Assembly: GCA_963680875.1 (NCBI GenBank)
Contig: OY804577.1
Location: 100,885,906 to 100,949,905, forward strand
DNA: 64,000 nucleotides
Origin: Bathymodiolus brooksi
Taxonomy: Eukaryota; Mollusca; Bivalvia; Mytilida; Modiolidae
Direction of reading: 5' to 3'
The notes beneath the pieces are model-generated. The model saw only the letters and a list, made by a program, of their open reading frames with translations. It was not told the origin of the DNA and made no database searches. This document shows positions 11,226 through 21,376 of this stretch, one piece after another. A program made the position numbers and the translations under genes. The first letter of the stretch is position 1. Every line of letters begins with the position of its first letter.

Positions 11226-11640
11226 TTAAAGTCGTTTATCATTTAACGAAGGTTTAAGAATATTAATTAATGAAGTTTCTTTTCTTCTTCTTAAAAAATC
11301 ACCCTCTGTATTAACTTTATACAGCGGAAATATTTTGAAATGTCCTCCAGAACAATCATGGAAATGTTCATTAGCTCTTATTATAGTAAGGTCCTGGTGC
11401 CTTGTTTGTTGTCTATGAACAGTCATTCGAGTCCGCAATTCCGTTTTGGTTTCACCTACATAGAATTCTCCACAATTAGAGCAAATAATTGCGTATACAA
11501 GATTCTTAGTTTTGCATGATATATCTTGCATAACTGTAAAAGTTCGTCCATTCTTAAATGTAAACGAGGTTCCTTCTATTAAACTCGGACATGTCGGTAC
11601 ATTTCTTAACAGATGGTGATGATTCATGAAACCACAACAA
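11226..11640 (-). pseudogene. Penelope-like element, GIY-YIG endonuclease domain
   Basis: The minus-strand frame reads 'CPSLIEGTSFTFKNGRTF', then a C-x(>10)-C-x2-C zinc-finger-like linker, then 'NLVYAIICSNCGEFYVGET' and 'ELRTRMTVHRQQ'. The pair V-Y-A-I / F-Y-V-G-E-T followed by a conserved Arg is the GIY-YIG signature found at the C-terminus of Penelope-like retroelements. It ends with 'RRRKETSLINILKPSLND'. The RT part that should lie upstream is missing: the frame runs into unrelated repeat sequence at about 11640 (the first 35 residues of the open frame belong to that repeat). It is therefore a 5'-truncated, inactive copy. Confidence 0.85.
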
Positions 11641-11660
11641 AAATCCAGAAAAATGTTAAT

Positions 11661-12040
11661 TACTGACCAGACAATCTCAAGAACGCAATGACGACATGCT
11701 ATGACATTACATTGGCTGTAAGAAACCACAACAAAAATCCAGAAAAATGTTAATTTAATGAATATTTTATCACAAGGTCAGTTTTTGCAGTAAAACATGT
11801 CCATTTTATATATATATATATAATATACACAAAGAAAACAATTAAGCACCCTCATGTTTTTTGAAATGACAAATGATACATGTATCACGAGATTACTGAC
11901 CAGATAATCTCAAGAACGCAATGGCGACATGTTATGACATTACATTGGCTGTAAGAAACCACAACAAAAATCCAGAAAAATGTTAATTTAATGAATATTT
12001 TATCACAAGGTCAGATTTTGCAGTAAAACATGTCCATTTT
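11661..12040. repeat. Duplicated 3'-UTR segment of a Tc1-like element
   Basis: 11661-11805 and 11897-12040 are nearly identical direct repeats. Each runs from ctgaccagacaatctcaaga, through ttacattggctgtaagaaac, to aaaacatgtccatttta. The second copy is inside the Tc1-like element described next, and the first is outside its left end. A 30-bp piece (aaccacaacaaaaatccag) occurs once more at about 11630. Confidence 0.85.
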
Positions 12041-12326
12041 AAGTATTGACCTTCACAGTTCAAAAAGCACAATAAGATTGTCATTTCACTTTCAAAACGT
12101 CACTTATGAATCACTTGACGACATCTATTGTTCAAAGTTCAGTACCGGGTGTAACCCACACGTGCTTGGATGACGGCCTCAACCCTATGTGTCATCCCTT
12201 CAGTTAGACGTCGGATGTCCTGTTGTGATAGCTCCTGCCATTCCCGATGCAATGCTGCTTCCAACTGACTAATGTTTTGCACAGGGGGTTCCCGAGCATG
12301 AATACGACGTGCTTAACCTTTTTCTT

Positions 12327-12332
<6 letters not shown>
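11826..12332 (-). mobile_element. Internally deleted Tc1/mariner element in a TA tract
   Basis: The left end reads tacacaaagaaaacaattaa, and the right end is its inverted counterpart (tacacaaagaaaaaggttaa on the minus strand). Both ends abut (TA)n, as expected for TA target-site use. Inside is only the last part of a Tc1-type transposase plus the 3' untranslated region. The helix-turn-helix and most of the DDE domain are deleted. At about 0.5 kb this is a non-autonomous derivative. Confidence 0.75.
12139..12310 (-). pseudogene. Tc1-like transposase C-terminus
   Basis: The minus strand encodes 'NISQLEAALHREWQELSQQD', then 'IRRLTEGMTHRVEAVI', 'QARVGYTRY' and a stop. This is the classic end of Tc1-family transposases (an N-x-x-E-L...W-x-x-I-P-Q...R-R-x-x-A-x-I-x-A-x-G-G-x-T-x-Y pattern). 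About 57 residues remain. The catalytic triad is not present. Confidence 0.85.

Positions 12333-12361
<29 letters not shown>
12328..12361. repeat. (TA)n microsatellite
   Basis: A pure TA dinucleotide run flanking the right end of the Tc1-like element. A similar run lies at 11805-11825 on its left. Confidence 0.9.
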
Positions 12362-12515
12362 GTCTGAAAATTAAACCAAACAGTGTTAGAATTAGATTTT
12401 AGAGCTGTCAAATTTTTGTTCTTCCCTCGACGGGATTTGAACCCACACCATTGTTACACTGCAGCACCATTCGCTTAGCCTTACGTCCAGCGCCCTAGAC
12501 CACTCGACTACATCC
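12361..12515 (-). repeat. tRNA-derived SINE (family C)
   Basis: The minus strand at 12515-12420 looks like a type II tRNA: an A-box-like tagtcgagtggtctagggcg, a long variable region, and a B-box with flanks (gtgggttcaaatcccgtcga). It lacks a convincing acceptor stem and continues into gctctaaaatctaattctaa, then gtttggtttaattttcagac and a (TA)n tail. A tRNA-Leu/Ser-like head, a short body and a simple-repeat tail fit a SINE better than a functional tRNA gene. Confidence 0.7.
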
Positions 12516-12799
12516 ACTATATATAAAAAGGTAATTGTGAGATGATTATGATTATATTTCTTTATCAACATATATTAATTACTATTCAAAAATAAGATAG
12601 AATGAATATCATTTACCAACATTAGTTCAACGAATAACAATAATTTATAAACTATTGCAATATGTATAATATGAATTATAAAAATTTAAGACAGTGTTTC
12701 TATTCAAGTAACTATATATCAACTGGCCATGTAAGTTTTTGTCTCTTCACTGGTTTACTGATTGGGTAATCATTGATGGTGCCATTCACCTGCTGAATA
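12516..12799. other. AT-rich spacer, nothing recognised
   Basis: Simple AT-rich sequence. No open frame or repeat that I can support. Confidence 0.4.
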
Positions 12800-13200
12800 C
12801 TGGCCTTGCCATAACTAGTGTTTGTTATGTCAGACTTGGCTCGTTTTATTGAGTGAAGCTTTTATGTTCTTGTAACCATACTGTGATACAGATGGTATTC
12901 TATTATCTCCACAACAACCTCTTTGATGAGAAAACCATCCTTCTACAATGTCTTGGTCTTTGTTTAACTTTTTTAAAATGATATATGGTTTGGATGGATA
13001 TTTCTCTTGAAATTGTTTTGAGAATAAATTCTTAAGTAAATCTATGAATGAAGATAATGTCAAATGGGTGTCTGGAATAGTTTGCCATGAAATTTTGTGT
13101 TTCTGAATTTCACTTAGAATTACGAATTCATGTTCAAATTCAGTTTCCCATTAAAAAAAACCAGCTATTTTGTATTGATTTTTTTTCTATTTCAGCTATA
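12800..13200 (-). pseudogene. Transposase C-terminal remnant (P-element/THAP9-like, tentative)
   Basis: The minus-strand frame continues open from about 13180 to 12830. It reads 'WETEFEHEFVILSEIQKHKI', then 'HLTLSSFIDLLKNLF' and 'KKLNKDQDIVEGWFSHQRGC', ending 'NRIPSVSQYGY'. The pattern L-N-x-D-x-(I/V)-E-x-(F/W)-F-S-x-x-R-G-x-x-G-x-N-x-x-P-(S/T)-V resembles the conserved C-terminal block of P-element/THAP9-type transposases. No upstream catalytic block can be aligned by eye. The stretch may belong to the larger remnant 13625-16850 on the same strand. Confidence 0.45.
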
Positions 13201-13624
13201 CTCTCATCAGTATTGACTTAAGAATGTCAAACATCATTGCACAAACTTGTATGTATTTCTGTGTAGATTTGATTGCCTCCTTCATTTTCTTGCATTTCTC
13301 TTGCAACAGACTCACACAGAGTATTTACTGCTAGATTGACTCTTATTTTAGTGAAATTATTGAGGTAAATAAAATCAGTATTTAGCATTCAGCTTTGTCT
13401 ATGGAATTGATATCTTGTTTTTTGTTAAAACTGATTATTATTATAGCAATTATTAGGTAATATTCTTTTTTTTTTTTTATTTAGATGTACCTTGAATTTG
13501 CAAGTCTTCACATTATTTTCTTCAATTTTGTCTTAGACTCCATTACTATTATTTAAGTCTTCTACCGCCGGATTTCCATCACAACTTTACATTACGCAAA
13601 TTTTTCTTTCCTTACATTTTGCAT

Positions 13625-15093
13625 TTATCTCCCCTCTTGTAAAGCTACTCTGGGGGGGTTTTTGGGGAGGGGGTGTAAATTTTTATCTTCGTTTTTTTTT
13701 TGCCTCGAACGCATGTATTTTTCAACCATTTTCTGTAGTAAACAAATTTTTTTTCCATAATCGAAGCACATTTTTTTATCAACTGCACATTTATTTAACA
13801 TTGTAAAGTAAAGATTTTTTAATTTCTTACATTTTGACATTTTTTCTAGAGCAGATTCTACGGCATTTTGTTTTTCTTCGACAACATGTTCTTTGTCTAC
13901 TAGTTTAATGGAAGTTTCATCAAGAAAAGCAAAAAACTCGTATACTTCCTCTTCCTGAAAAATTGTACATCGCACCACCAGCATGCAAATTGCAGCAAAC
14001 CTTATCACAGCCAAGATGACTTATCAATGTTAGCAAGTGATCTTTCTGTAAATTACAATCATCACACAAACGTTTTACTTCTGTTCTTACTGACAACAAC
14101 CCAGCCATAAAATACATTTTTTTGTTATTCATGCTGTGAAGTAACCACATTGATTTGGGTTGATTTTAAGTCATCTGTTATTTGATTCTTTTTAACTATT
14201 GGCGAATGAATAGTGCTCCAGAAATATAAACACAGAGACAGTACTAAATAGTAACAATCAAATGAAGAAATTGGCAAATAATCAGAATGTATCGGTGGAA
14301 TGCGCCTACTAGTTTTAGTTGGAATTTGTGGAGCAGATGGTGGCAGTTTGATTATTGCAATACTCTTTGGTATTTTGTCATCAGCTTTGGTATATGAATG
14401 CTCTTTCTCACTGCTGCATATTGGCTGTAAAGTTGTATTTTGTTGTATATAATAATTAGGAATTGCAGTTGTAGTATATATAATGGGTTGGTTTGTGGTC
14501 AGATCACAAGAGTAATTATGATCATAGGTTGTTGTACAATCTGAGGATGTTTCATCCCATGACGGTGAATAACAGAATCATAATTGAATATATGCACTCC
14601 GTTGATTGAATCCAGATGATTTGTATGAATATTGTTATTAAAATTTTCTATTTTTGGTTGTAAATTATTCTTCACAGACATATTTTGTGAGGTAGAATGA
14701 ACAGATGTTTTATCCACAGAATAAGTTATGTCAAATCTTGCTTTTGCTGAATCTGTATACGATTCAAGTGATTGGAGGGCATTGCCAAAACTTTGATGAA
14801 CACGTTTGTTTATTTGTAGTTTGAAAAACCCTGTTTGTAGAAATGTTTCTATTCTCCTTACTTCATTTTGTTGTAAATATACCTTTTCTTAAGAGATCAT
14901 AGAATTGTTCTTTCAAGTAATCCAAGCAAGTTATTAGATTGGATCTTAAAGGCTCTTTGTGAGCGAGTGACTTCGCAATAATGCTGACCCCAGGAATGAA
15001 AGAATGTTCTTTTCCTTTTGTTGTAGAAATTGTAAAAAGATTTCAAAGCTGATATGATCGAAATTCCTGTTGGAAATGTCAGACATCAGTATG
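13625..15093 (-). pseudogene. Unrecognised coding remnant, frameshifted (minus strand)
   Basis: Several minus-strand stretches look protein-like and follow each other with frame changes. 15093-14950 gives 'DISNRNFDHISFEIFLQFLQ'. 14900-14499 gives 'SFGNALQSLESYTDSAKARF' and an Asn/His/Ser-rich part. 14566-14155 is open for about 137 residues (from 'PSWDETSSDC' to a Pro-rich 'KLPPSAPQIPTKTSRRIPP'). 14150-13920 gives 'MYFMAGLLSVRTEVKRLCDD', and 14014-13625 is Lys-rich ('VEEKQNAVESALEKMSKCKK'). The frame is interrupted by the pogo-like element at 15096-16715 and seems to continue beyond it. I do not recognise the family. It may be the N-terminal part of the transposase whose C-terminus lies at 12830. 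Confidence 0.4.
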
Positions 15094-15095
15094 TA

Positions 15096-16715
15096 CCGTA
15101 TTTCTTCTAATAAACGCCCCGGGGGCGTTGACATTTTCCAAAAGGGGGGCGTTAATTAGAGAAAAAATTTCCAAGTTGACTTCGTGAAACAGACAATAGA
15201 ATTTTACACGTGTGTCGGTTGTCTCATTGTTATCTATAAATAGCACAATCCAGTTGATGTAAATTCTTATAAACGTGTTTGATAATCGTCTATTGAATCT
15301 ATGGAATATAATTTTAATAGTTCTATCAGGGGTTGCCATGTCTATAAAAATGTGTGGAAATACGAAATTGGAGACAAACTAATTTGTGAAAGAGAGGAAA
15401 ACAATCCAAATGATAAATTTTCAGTAAAACTCGTTCTTCAGCGTGGGAATCCAGGACAGTGTGTTGGGCATGTTCTCAATATGGATGAGACCCAAGTGTG
15501 GTTCGAAATGCCAGGAAAGTCAACATTAGCTGAACGTGGGGGAACGGAGGTGCGTGTGCCAACAACGGGCCATGAAAAAGAAAGACTTACTGTTACGCTC
15601 GCTGCTTATGCTGACGGAACAAAACTACCTCCTCTTGTTCACCTACCTGGTGTCCGTCCACTACCAAAAAATGAAGTTCCGAACGGTGTGGTAGTGTTTA
15701 TGTGTGGATCGGGAAAAAAGTCTTGGGCAAACGAAGAAAGCATTAACTTTTGGTTGAAAAGAATTTGGTGTTTAAATAACCAAAAACGCCGTTTTCATCG
15801 TTTGGGATGCCTTTAGGGCACATATAACTCCACCCATCAAGGAGTCTGTCCGAATGAAATACAGCTCGGATCTGTGTGTTATTCCCGGAGGATGCACATC
15901 AAAATTACAGCCGGCTGATGTTTCATGGAATAAACCGTTTAAGTCGCACTTATCAGAAATGTATGATGAATGGCTATTTTCTGGACCTGTGGAGAAAACC
16001 AAAGGTGGCAACAGACGTGCTCCTTCTAAATCTTTAATTCTGAAATGGATCAAACAATCCTGGGATGCAATTTCTCCTGACATAATACGTAAATCATTTA
16101 AAAAATGTGGAATCTCGAATGCCTTGGACGGCAGTGAAGATAATTTATTTCAAAATGAAGGCGACGATGATCCATTTGAAGGATTCGACGAAGAGGACGT
16201 CAGAATGGATGAGGAAATTTTAGCAAACGTTTCGTCATTCAACGAACAAAACACCGAAATCAGCGATGGCAAAAACGAAATAAATTCAGAATTGGAAGAG
16301 GAAAATGAATCCGATTATGACAGTGACGGACATTAACGATGTGTAGCTTTTACCAGTTGTATAAAATCTTTATGAAAAAACTTAGTTTTAGTTTAGAATA
16401 GTTACCGTAGTTCATTGATAGATAGATTTAGAGTGTAGATTATTGATTTATTTTCCGATGTACATGTAGCATGTGTAGCGAAGTGCATAATTAGCGGAAC
16501 TACCGGTATTTTTGGAACTCATTGTTCGATTATTTTACAATTTTCATTAAAGCTCAAATCGATTACTGTATAATTCTGATTAAAGTTCTAAGATTACTGG
16601 TCTTAATTTATTTTTATGGAAATGGGGGCGTTTATTAGAAGTAAAAATGTTCTGTTGGCAGAATTAAGTGAGGGGGCGTTTATTAGAAGGGGGGCGTTAA
16701 TTAGAAGAAATACGG
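15096..16715 (+). mobile_element. pogo/Tigger-like DNA transposon with TA target duplication
   Basis: The ends are ccgtatttcttctaa on the left and its reverse complement ttagaagaaatacgg on the right. Both are flanked by TA (15094-15095 and 16716-16717), the target of the Tc1/mariner/pogo group. Subterminal blocks of 'gggggcgtttattagaag' type repeat inside both ends (15106-15155 and 16625-16700). The single gene inside (15301-16336) encodes a DDE transposase with one frameshift. The element is 1.62 kb. Confidence 0.85.
15301..16336 (+). pseudogene. pogo-like DDE transposase with HIRAN-like N-terminus, one frameshift
   Basis: Residues 1-58 of the first frame (15301-15816) read 'SIRGCHVYKNVWKYEIGDKL', then 'EENNPNDKFSVKL' and 'VGHV', which resembles a HIRAN domain. 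Without a gap the frame enters the pogo DDE domain: 'NMDETQVWFEMPG' (first catalytic Asp, residue 62), then 'TVTLAAYADGTKLPPLV'. A frameshift near 15778 moves to the frame that gives 'AVFIVWDAFRAHIT' (second Asp) and, in 15854-16336, 'GGCTSKLQPADVSWNKPFK' (third Asp). The C-terminus is acidic, as is usual for pogo proteins. The CENP-B-type DNA-binding domain expected before the DDE domain is missing. An internal deletion may have joined the HIRAN part to the DDE part. Confidence 0.8.
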
Positions 16716-17086
16716 TATATGAAAGTTTTTCATTATTCTCCCCCACTCAAATTCGTTCTATTTATTGACTTTCCATCAATATTCTGAATACCAAGTGTAT
16801 TGAGGGTTTCACTTTCCATTATTCTTGTCTGCTGTAAATATATACAACACAGTTTTAATTTAGTAAGCGATGTAATTGTGTATTATTTATTAGACGCCGT
16901 ATGTACGGAGGTAAATCTTTCCAAAAATATATTTAAAAAATAACGTGTGAAAATCCATTCCTGACTAGCCAAAAAAAACAACTATTATTATTTTTTAAAG
17001 GAAAAATATTACACTTTTTTTTTTTAGTGTTAGTGTGTAGATTTAATACTAGAAATGCTGCGCAAACCTTGCCATCCCTGTATTTG
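16716..17086. other. Flank of the pogo insertion; possible continuation of the 13.6-15.1 kb remnant
   Basis: On the minus strand just beyond the insertion, 'EFEWGRIMKNFH' is open and, if the pogo element and one TA are removed, joins the frame that begins 'LMSDISNRNF' at 15080. A splice-acceptor-like 'tttacag' lies at about 16840 on the minus strand. The rest is AT-rich with no other gene seen. Confidence 0.35.
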
Positions 17087-17714
17087 TAGCCTGGTGACCA
17101 GAGTCAGATTTTTAAAGATTTAATCGTCAAAAATACTATACGGCTATATTATATGCCATTCGATTCGTCAAAGTATGTACTTTCAAAATATGGATGTCGT
17201 CAAAATCAAATGTGGTAACAGTTTTTCAGAAAATGAGGTTAAAGGTCATCGCCCAGTTTTAACAGTATTTCACATAGTAAAGACAAGGAAAGCAAAATTA
17301 CAGTCTTTTCTAGATTTTTTTTTCTAGATTTCAATTTCTCCTGTTGAATAATAATATATTTGTCTGAAAACGAAAATCTATTTACAGGACGTCGGCTGAT
17401 TTTTATGTATTATGACGTTTAAAAAAGCGCTGGAAAAGTTACAACATTTTTGTTTGCTTTTGAATTATATTATCAACTTTATCAGTAATTTTACTGTTGA
17501 AATGTTATTGAAATACAATGGTATACAAAGGGATTTGTATCCAATAATTGAAAAAAATCAAAAACCCTAAAATATAACATGTTTTACTTAACATAAGCTG
17601 AGTAATGGCAAGGGGACAAAATGAAACATCTTGACTAAAGCATCAAACATTGTGTGAAATCCAATCAACTGAAGTATTTTTGAGTGGATTTAATGCACTA
17701 TGTACATTCTCTTA

Positions 17715-17930
17715 TTTATTACATGAAGTAAAATTTAAAAATAAAAAACGAAGTGAAAATGAAGAACGATAATATAGAGACGTCAATACAAGACACAATG
17801 AGACGATGGAAGACAAACAAATGAAAACATTACACCAAAAATTAAAAGCAAATGAGCAACACCTACACAAAAAATAAGCTTGCTTGTGTATAAAGGCACA
17901 CTGAAAGGGTAAACAGTTTCTGCATCTTGT
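17715..17930 (-). repeat. Dispersed repeat family B, diverged copy
   Basis: The minus strand reads gatgcagaaactgtttaccctt, then caagcttattttttgtgtag and tgtttgtcttccatcg, matching the order of blocks in the 4960-5240 repeat. It lies in the 3' part of the 17087-21373 transposon, so it was either captured or inserted there. Confidence 0.5.
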
Positions 17931-18120
17931 ATGAAGAATTTTGTACTGGAGAAATCGCAAACGAACAAGCATGGATAGTTTAAACAGGAGACATACATGA
18001 ATGGTACTAGTATACTATTTTCCGAGATGGTTCTTTGTATCTGTCTTACACAACCATGTGAAAACAAGTTTGCTTCTAATTAAATAAACATAAGTAGCTT
18101 CAATATGTTCCAAGAGACGT

Positions 18121-20450
18121 TTATTGTTCAGTTACCTGACTTGTGTCCTCTCTCAATGTATGCGTTTGTGCATGTTTGCACCAATCTGACCCTTGGCAGA
18201 AGTATAAATCTGTAGATGCAAGTTTTTCCTCGAAGCAAACACATGATTTTGTGCATGGCGATTTTCCCTTACATAAACATACAAGATCTTGCGAAAAGTC
18301 TGCTGACATCGGTCCTTCAAAGTATACCGGTTGTAGCGAATCCTTTCCTTTTTGCCATCTGTATTCTAATGGTGATGGAATATGGGGTTTTGCAACATGT
18401 GAGGCAGTCCAGATTTGAATCTGAAGGGATGCTCGAAGACTATACTGTTTCAGTGCTGCTTCAGAGGGGATAATCTTACCAAACGTGCATCTCGACTTGT
18501 AGGAACGTTCACACGCCATTTGTTCATGACTAATTGTCATGATGAGACGTTTGACAGTTTTTCATTTGATCATACAGCCTGGTAACAAATGTAAATGTTT
18601 CATGTATATTAGTATGGAAACCAAACAGACAGTTCCAGAAACACGTCATGAATCTCTTCGAAGTGGTCAAATGTTCTACACCAGTGTGTAAAGGCCGCTA
18701 TATGTATAATTTTAAGGGAATAAAATAAAAGTGTGAATCCCCTGACAGCCCTGTTGAATTGTTTTCCTACCACCATTTGTTCAACTGTGTTACCGGCATA
18801 ACCATCAGAGTCAACCAACAAGTCGCGAAGCCCTCCATCTGCCCACAGCTTACCTAATGCGAAAATAAAAGTAGAGACTATCAAAACCACCTAGTCTGAG
18901 GATGTGGAGCTCAAAGATATCAGGCTTTGACCATTTTACTTGCTGGCTTATCGCATAAAGTTGTTGATCAATTGCTTGGATTACATGCTCTTGGCCAGCG
19001 TCCATTGACATATCAAGACCTTTTTTCATAGCCATAGGTACTGTGGACATGTTTGTCGGTTTTGCATCAATAATTGGAGGATATGCAACAACAGTAATAT
19101 CGGGCCGCTTTTCCGATAACAAACAATGGAATCCTGTCCAGAAAGGTATTGTTTGTGTCATGATTTCATTATGGATGGAAAACACGATGTCATCTCGGGA
19201 TAAAAGTCGTGATGATCCAAATGTCATCTACCGTGGTACGTTTTCCGTTGTAACAGGATTTAATTTTGTCAAACTAATTTGTGCGCCGTGGTGACTGTAC
19301 TCTAGATTTTGGCTGGATGAAGGATAAAGCATCGGTGAGCGAGGCGGCATTGTCATCAGTTTAATACGTTCTGCACATACCGCTAGTTCGTCCACAGATT
19401 TGAATTGAAAAACAGCTCTTGCTAGAGAGTGGAAAGTGTTCTTTCCGTCTACTGTTTATGCGTTAATGTCAATGTTATCCGAACCCTCTTGAATCAGATG
19501 ACCACCTTGAGTTATGTAACGAATCCCAGAGAGAATGTACCGATCACCATTGATATGTTCAATTTCATGGTTTGCTACACTTGTTAGGAATCTATGCAGT
19601 TCTGTGTAACTTGAACACAACCCATTGCTATTCTGGAGTTTCTGAATTTTTTATTATCAAACTCGCGATATACTTGTATGGCGAGGCCAAGATGAAAAGG
19701 CGTAAACATATTACGACTGATGGCCACTATACATTCAATTTTTTCCTAGCATTTTCTCAAGCCATCTGTCTGCACTTCAGAAATATTGTCACCAGCATTG
19801 AAAGCCTTGTCATTTGTAGCCCAATTAAGTAATTGTATTAAAGAATTGGGCATAGAATAAAATGAATGGCTGAGAGATGCATCCGCTGGTGTTAAGTCAT
19901 GTTCGGTAGAAAATTCCACTTTCGCAATATCATTCCGAATGATTTTTCCAATACTGTGAAGGAGCTGGTCGTCAGTTGGTTCTTTGAATTTCGCTCTTTC
20001 TTTAAAATGTTCCTGGCTAGTCTTATGAGTGGTATTCGAGTCAGAGTAATGAATTGGAGCGTCCAGAATACGACTTGTTCTTTCAATGCACTCTATTTTC
20101 TTAAGTGTTTTAACATTTGTGTACGTTTTATTGTTACAAAAGATACAAACATTCCAATCGATGGGACCAGACTGAGCGGGTTAGAATAGTAAAGGCAGTA
20201 CTGTCCTGGTCGGAGCCCGTTGTACCACATTTTCTGTTGACATAGACGGCAATGTTATGCTTGGGAGTGTACGACTTACAGCAACTTCTGTGGTAAACCA
20301 TTTGGATATCACCAGCTTGTATTTGATCCAAAGATCTATAAATTTATTGCAAATTTCATCTGAGTTCAGAAAGCTTGATTTGCTGTTATGAGTGAATATA
20401 TTAACTTCCTCACCACAATTACTCTGACAAATCATACATTTCTCGAAGGT
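18121..20450 (-). pseudogene. Transposase-like gene of the unassigned transposon family (element 2)
   Basis: Minus-strand frames, read in order, give one decayed long protein. The N-terminal block is 'LWITFEKCMICQSNCGEEVN' (C-x2-C, ~20445), then 'MVYHRSCCKSYTPKHN' (H-x3-C, ~20300). A middle block is 'SRNMFTPFHLGLAIQVYREF' (~19700). 'LIQEGSDNIDINA', a stop, then 'TVDGKNTFHSLARAVFQ' lies at ~19490-19400. 'SEKRPDITVVAYPPIIDAKP' (~19120), 'KPDIFELHILRLGGF', 'GKLWADGGLRDLLVDSDGYA' and 'GKQFNRAVRGFTLL' follow. The C-terminal Cys-rich block is 'DLVCLCKGKSPCTKSCVCFE' (~18280-18220), reminiscent of a CXC/tesmin-type domain. Stops and frameshifts make it inactive. Related long proteins of unknown function occur in cnidarians and molluscs, by recollection. 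The first two blocks and the 'DGK-x-T-x-H-S' block recur in the 41363-43013 copy. Confidence 0.7.
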
Positions 20451-21376
20451 AATCCACAGTTTATGCTACTTTGAACAACTGGGACCGAATTTTAATGGAC
20501 TTCCTCAGTTTAACATTTTCCGAATTTTCTTCAGAACCTAATCCGATATTTTATCGTGTTTCAAAAATTATACACTTCTTAATTATAATTATAACTATCT
20601 TTAATCTAATCTTTCGTTTATTTACGATTCTAAAATATTTCAACCACTTCAAAACTTCGCGGACAACTCACAAAACCCATTAACACCGGAAATACAGACG
20701 AATAAAAGTAAAAAAGATATATTAAGCAGGGTGAATTCGACACTTTGGTGCACTCGACTGATCAAGCTAAATATAGTGACCGTAAATTACGGATCGAGTC
20801 GGGCGGTAATGAGATTCCGGAAGTAAATGCAGGATTGTGTAGTGAATGTTTTGATCGTTTCCTAAAATGATTTTGAGGGCGGTAATAACATTTTAATGTT
20901 CACAAGTGTTGAGATTATACATCAAATACTTATAGTATGTCAATTTTTTTTAGCAATGTGATATATAGTATAATTTTATATTAAATAGAATTGAAACCTA
21001 GTGGGACTAGAAAATATAGCGACATTTCACGTTTTCTTTAGATATAATTTTCTAACAAAGTATTAAACATTTTATTTGTCATACATTATGAATAATATAG
21101 GGTTTATAGAATTTGCATACGGTAAAAAAAATATATTTTCAACGCAGTATTAAAATGCGAATCAATTTATCTAGCGCATGTTCTATTCTATTTTATATGA
21201 AATGTCGTAACTAAAAGTCGAATTCCCGAAAATGGCGCCATACGAATTTTTGACGACAAGTCAAAATTGCAAGAGGATGCATTTAGTTATACATATGCCA
21301 ATTTCTAGCCGTATAGTATGAAGTGAAATTAAACTGTTAATATGCGACTTTTTCTCACTTTGTCACTGCACTATTG

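Larger units (their letters stand above)
17087..21373 (-). mobile_element. DNA transposon of an unassigned family, full-length copy (element 2)
   Basis: The right end (the 5' end on the minus strand) reads tagtgcagtgacaaagtgag on the minus strand, almost the same as the 5' end of the 40545-43768 copy (tagtgcagtgacgaatcgag). The left end (17087) is degenerate: tagcctggtgaccagag, followed by gatttaatcgtcaaaaatac and tatacggct, which aligns with the subterminal sequence of the other copy's 3' end. Both ends are flanked by TTG (17084-17086 and 21374-21376), a 3-bp target duplication. The 4.29-kb body holds one minus-strand gene remnant. 3-bp duplications occur in PIF/Harbinger, Zator and Academ. 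The protein does not look like Harbinger, and Academ is the best guess, but I cannot assign it. Confidence 0.7.

Noticed and set aside
12420..12515. Functional tRNA gene
   Set aside because: The acceptor ends do not pair well and the sequence continues into a SINE body with a TA tail.
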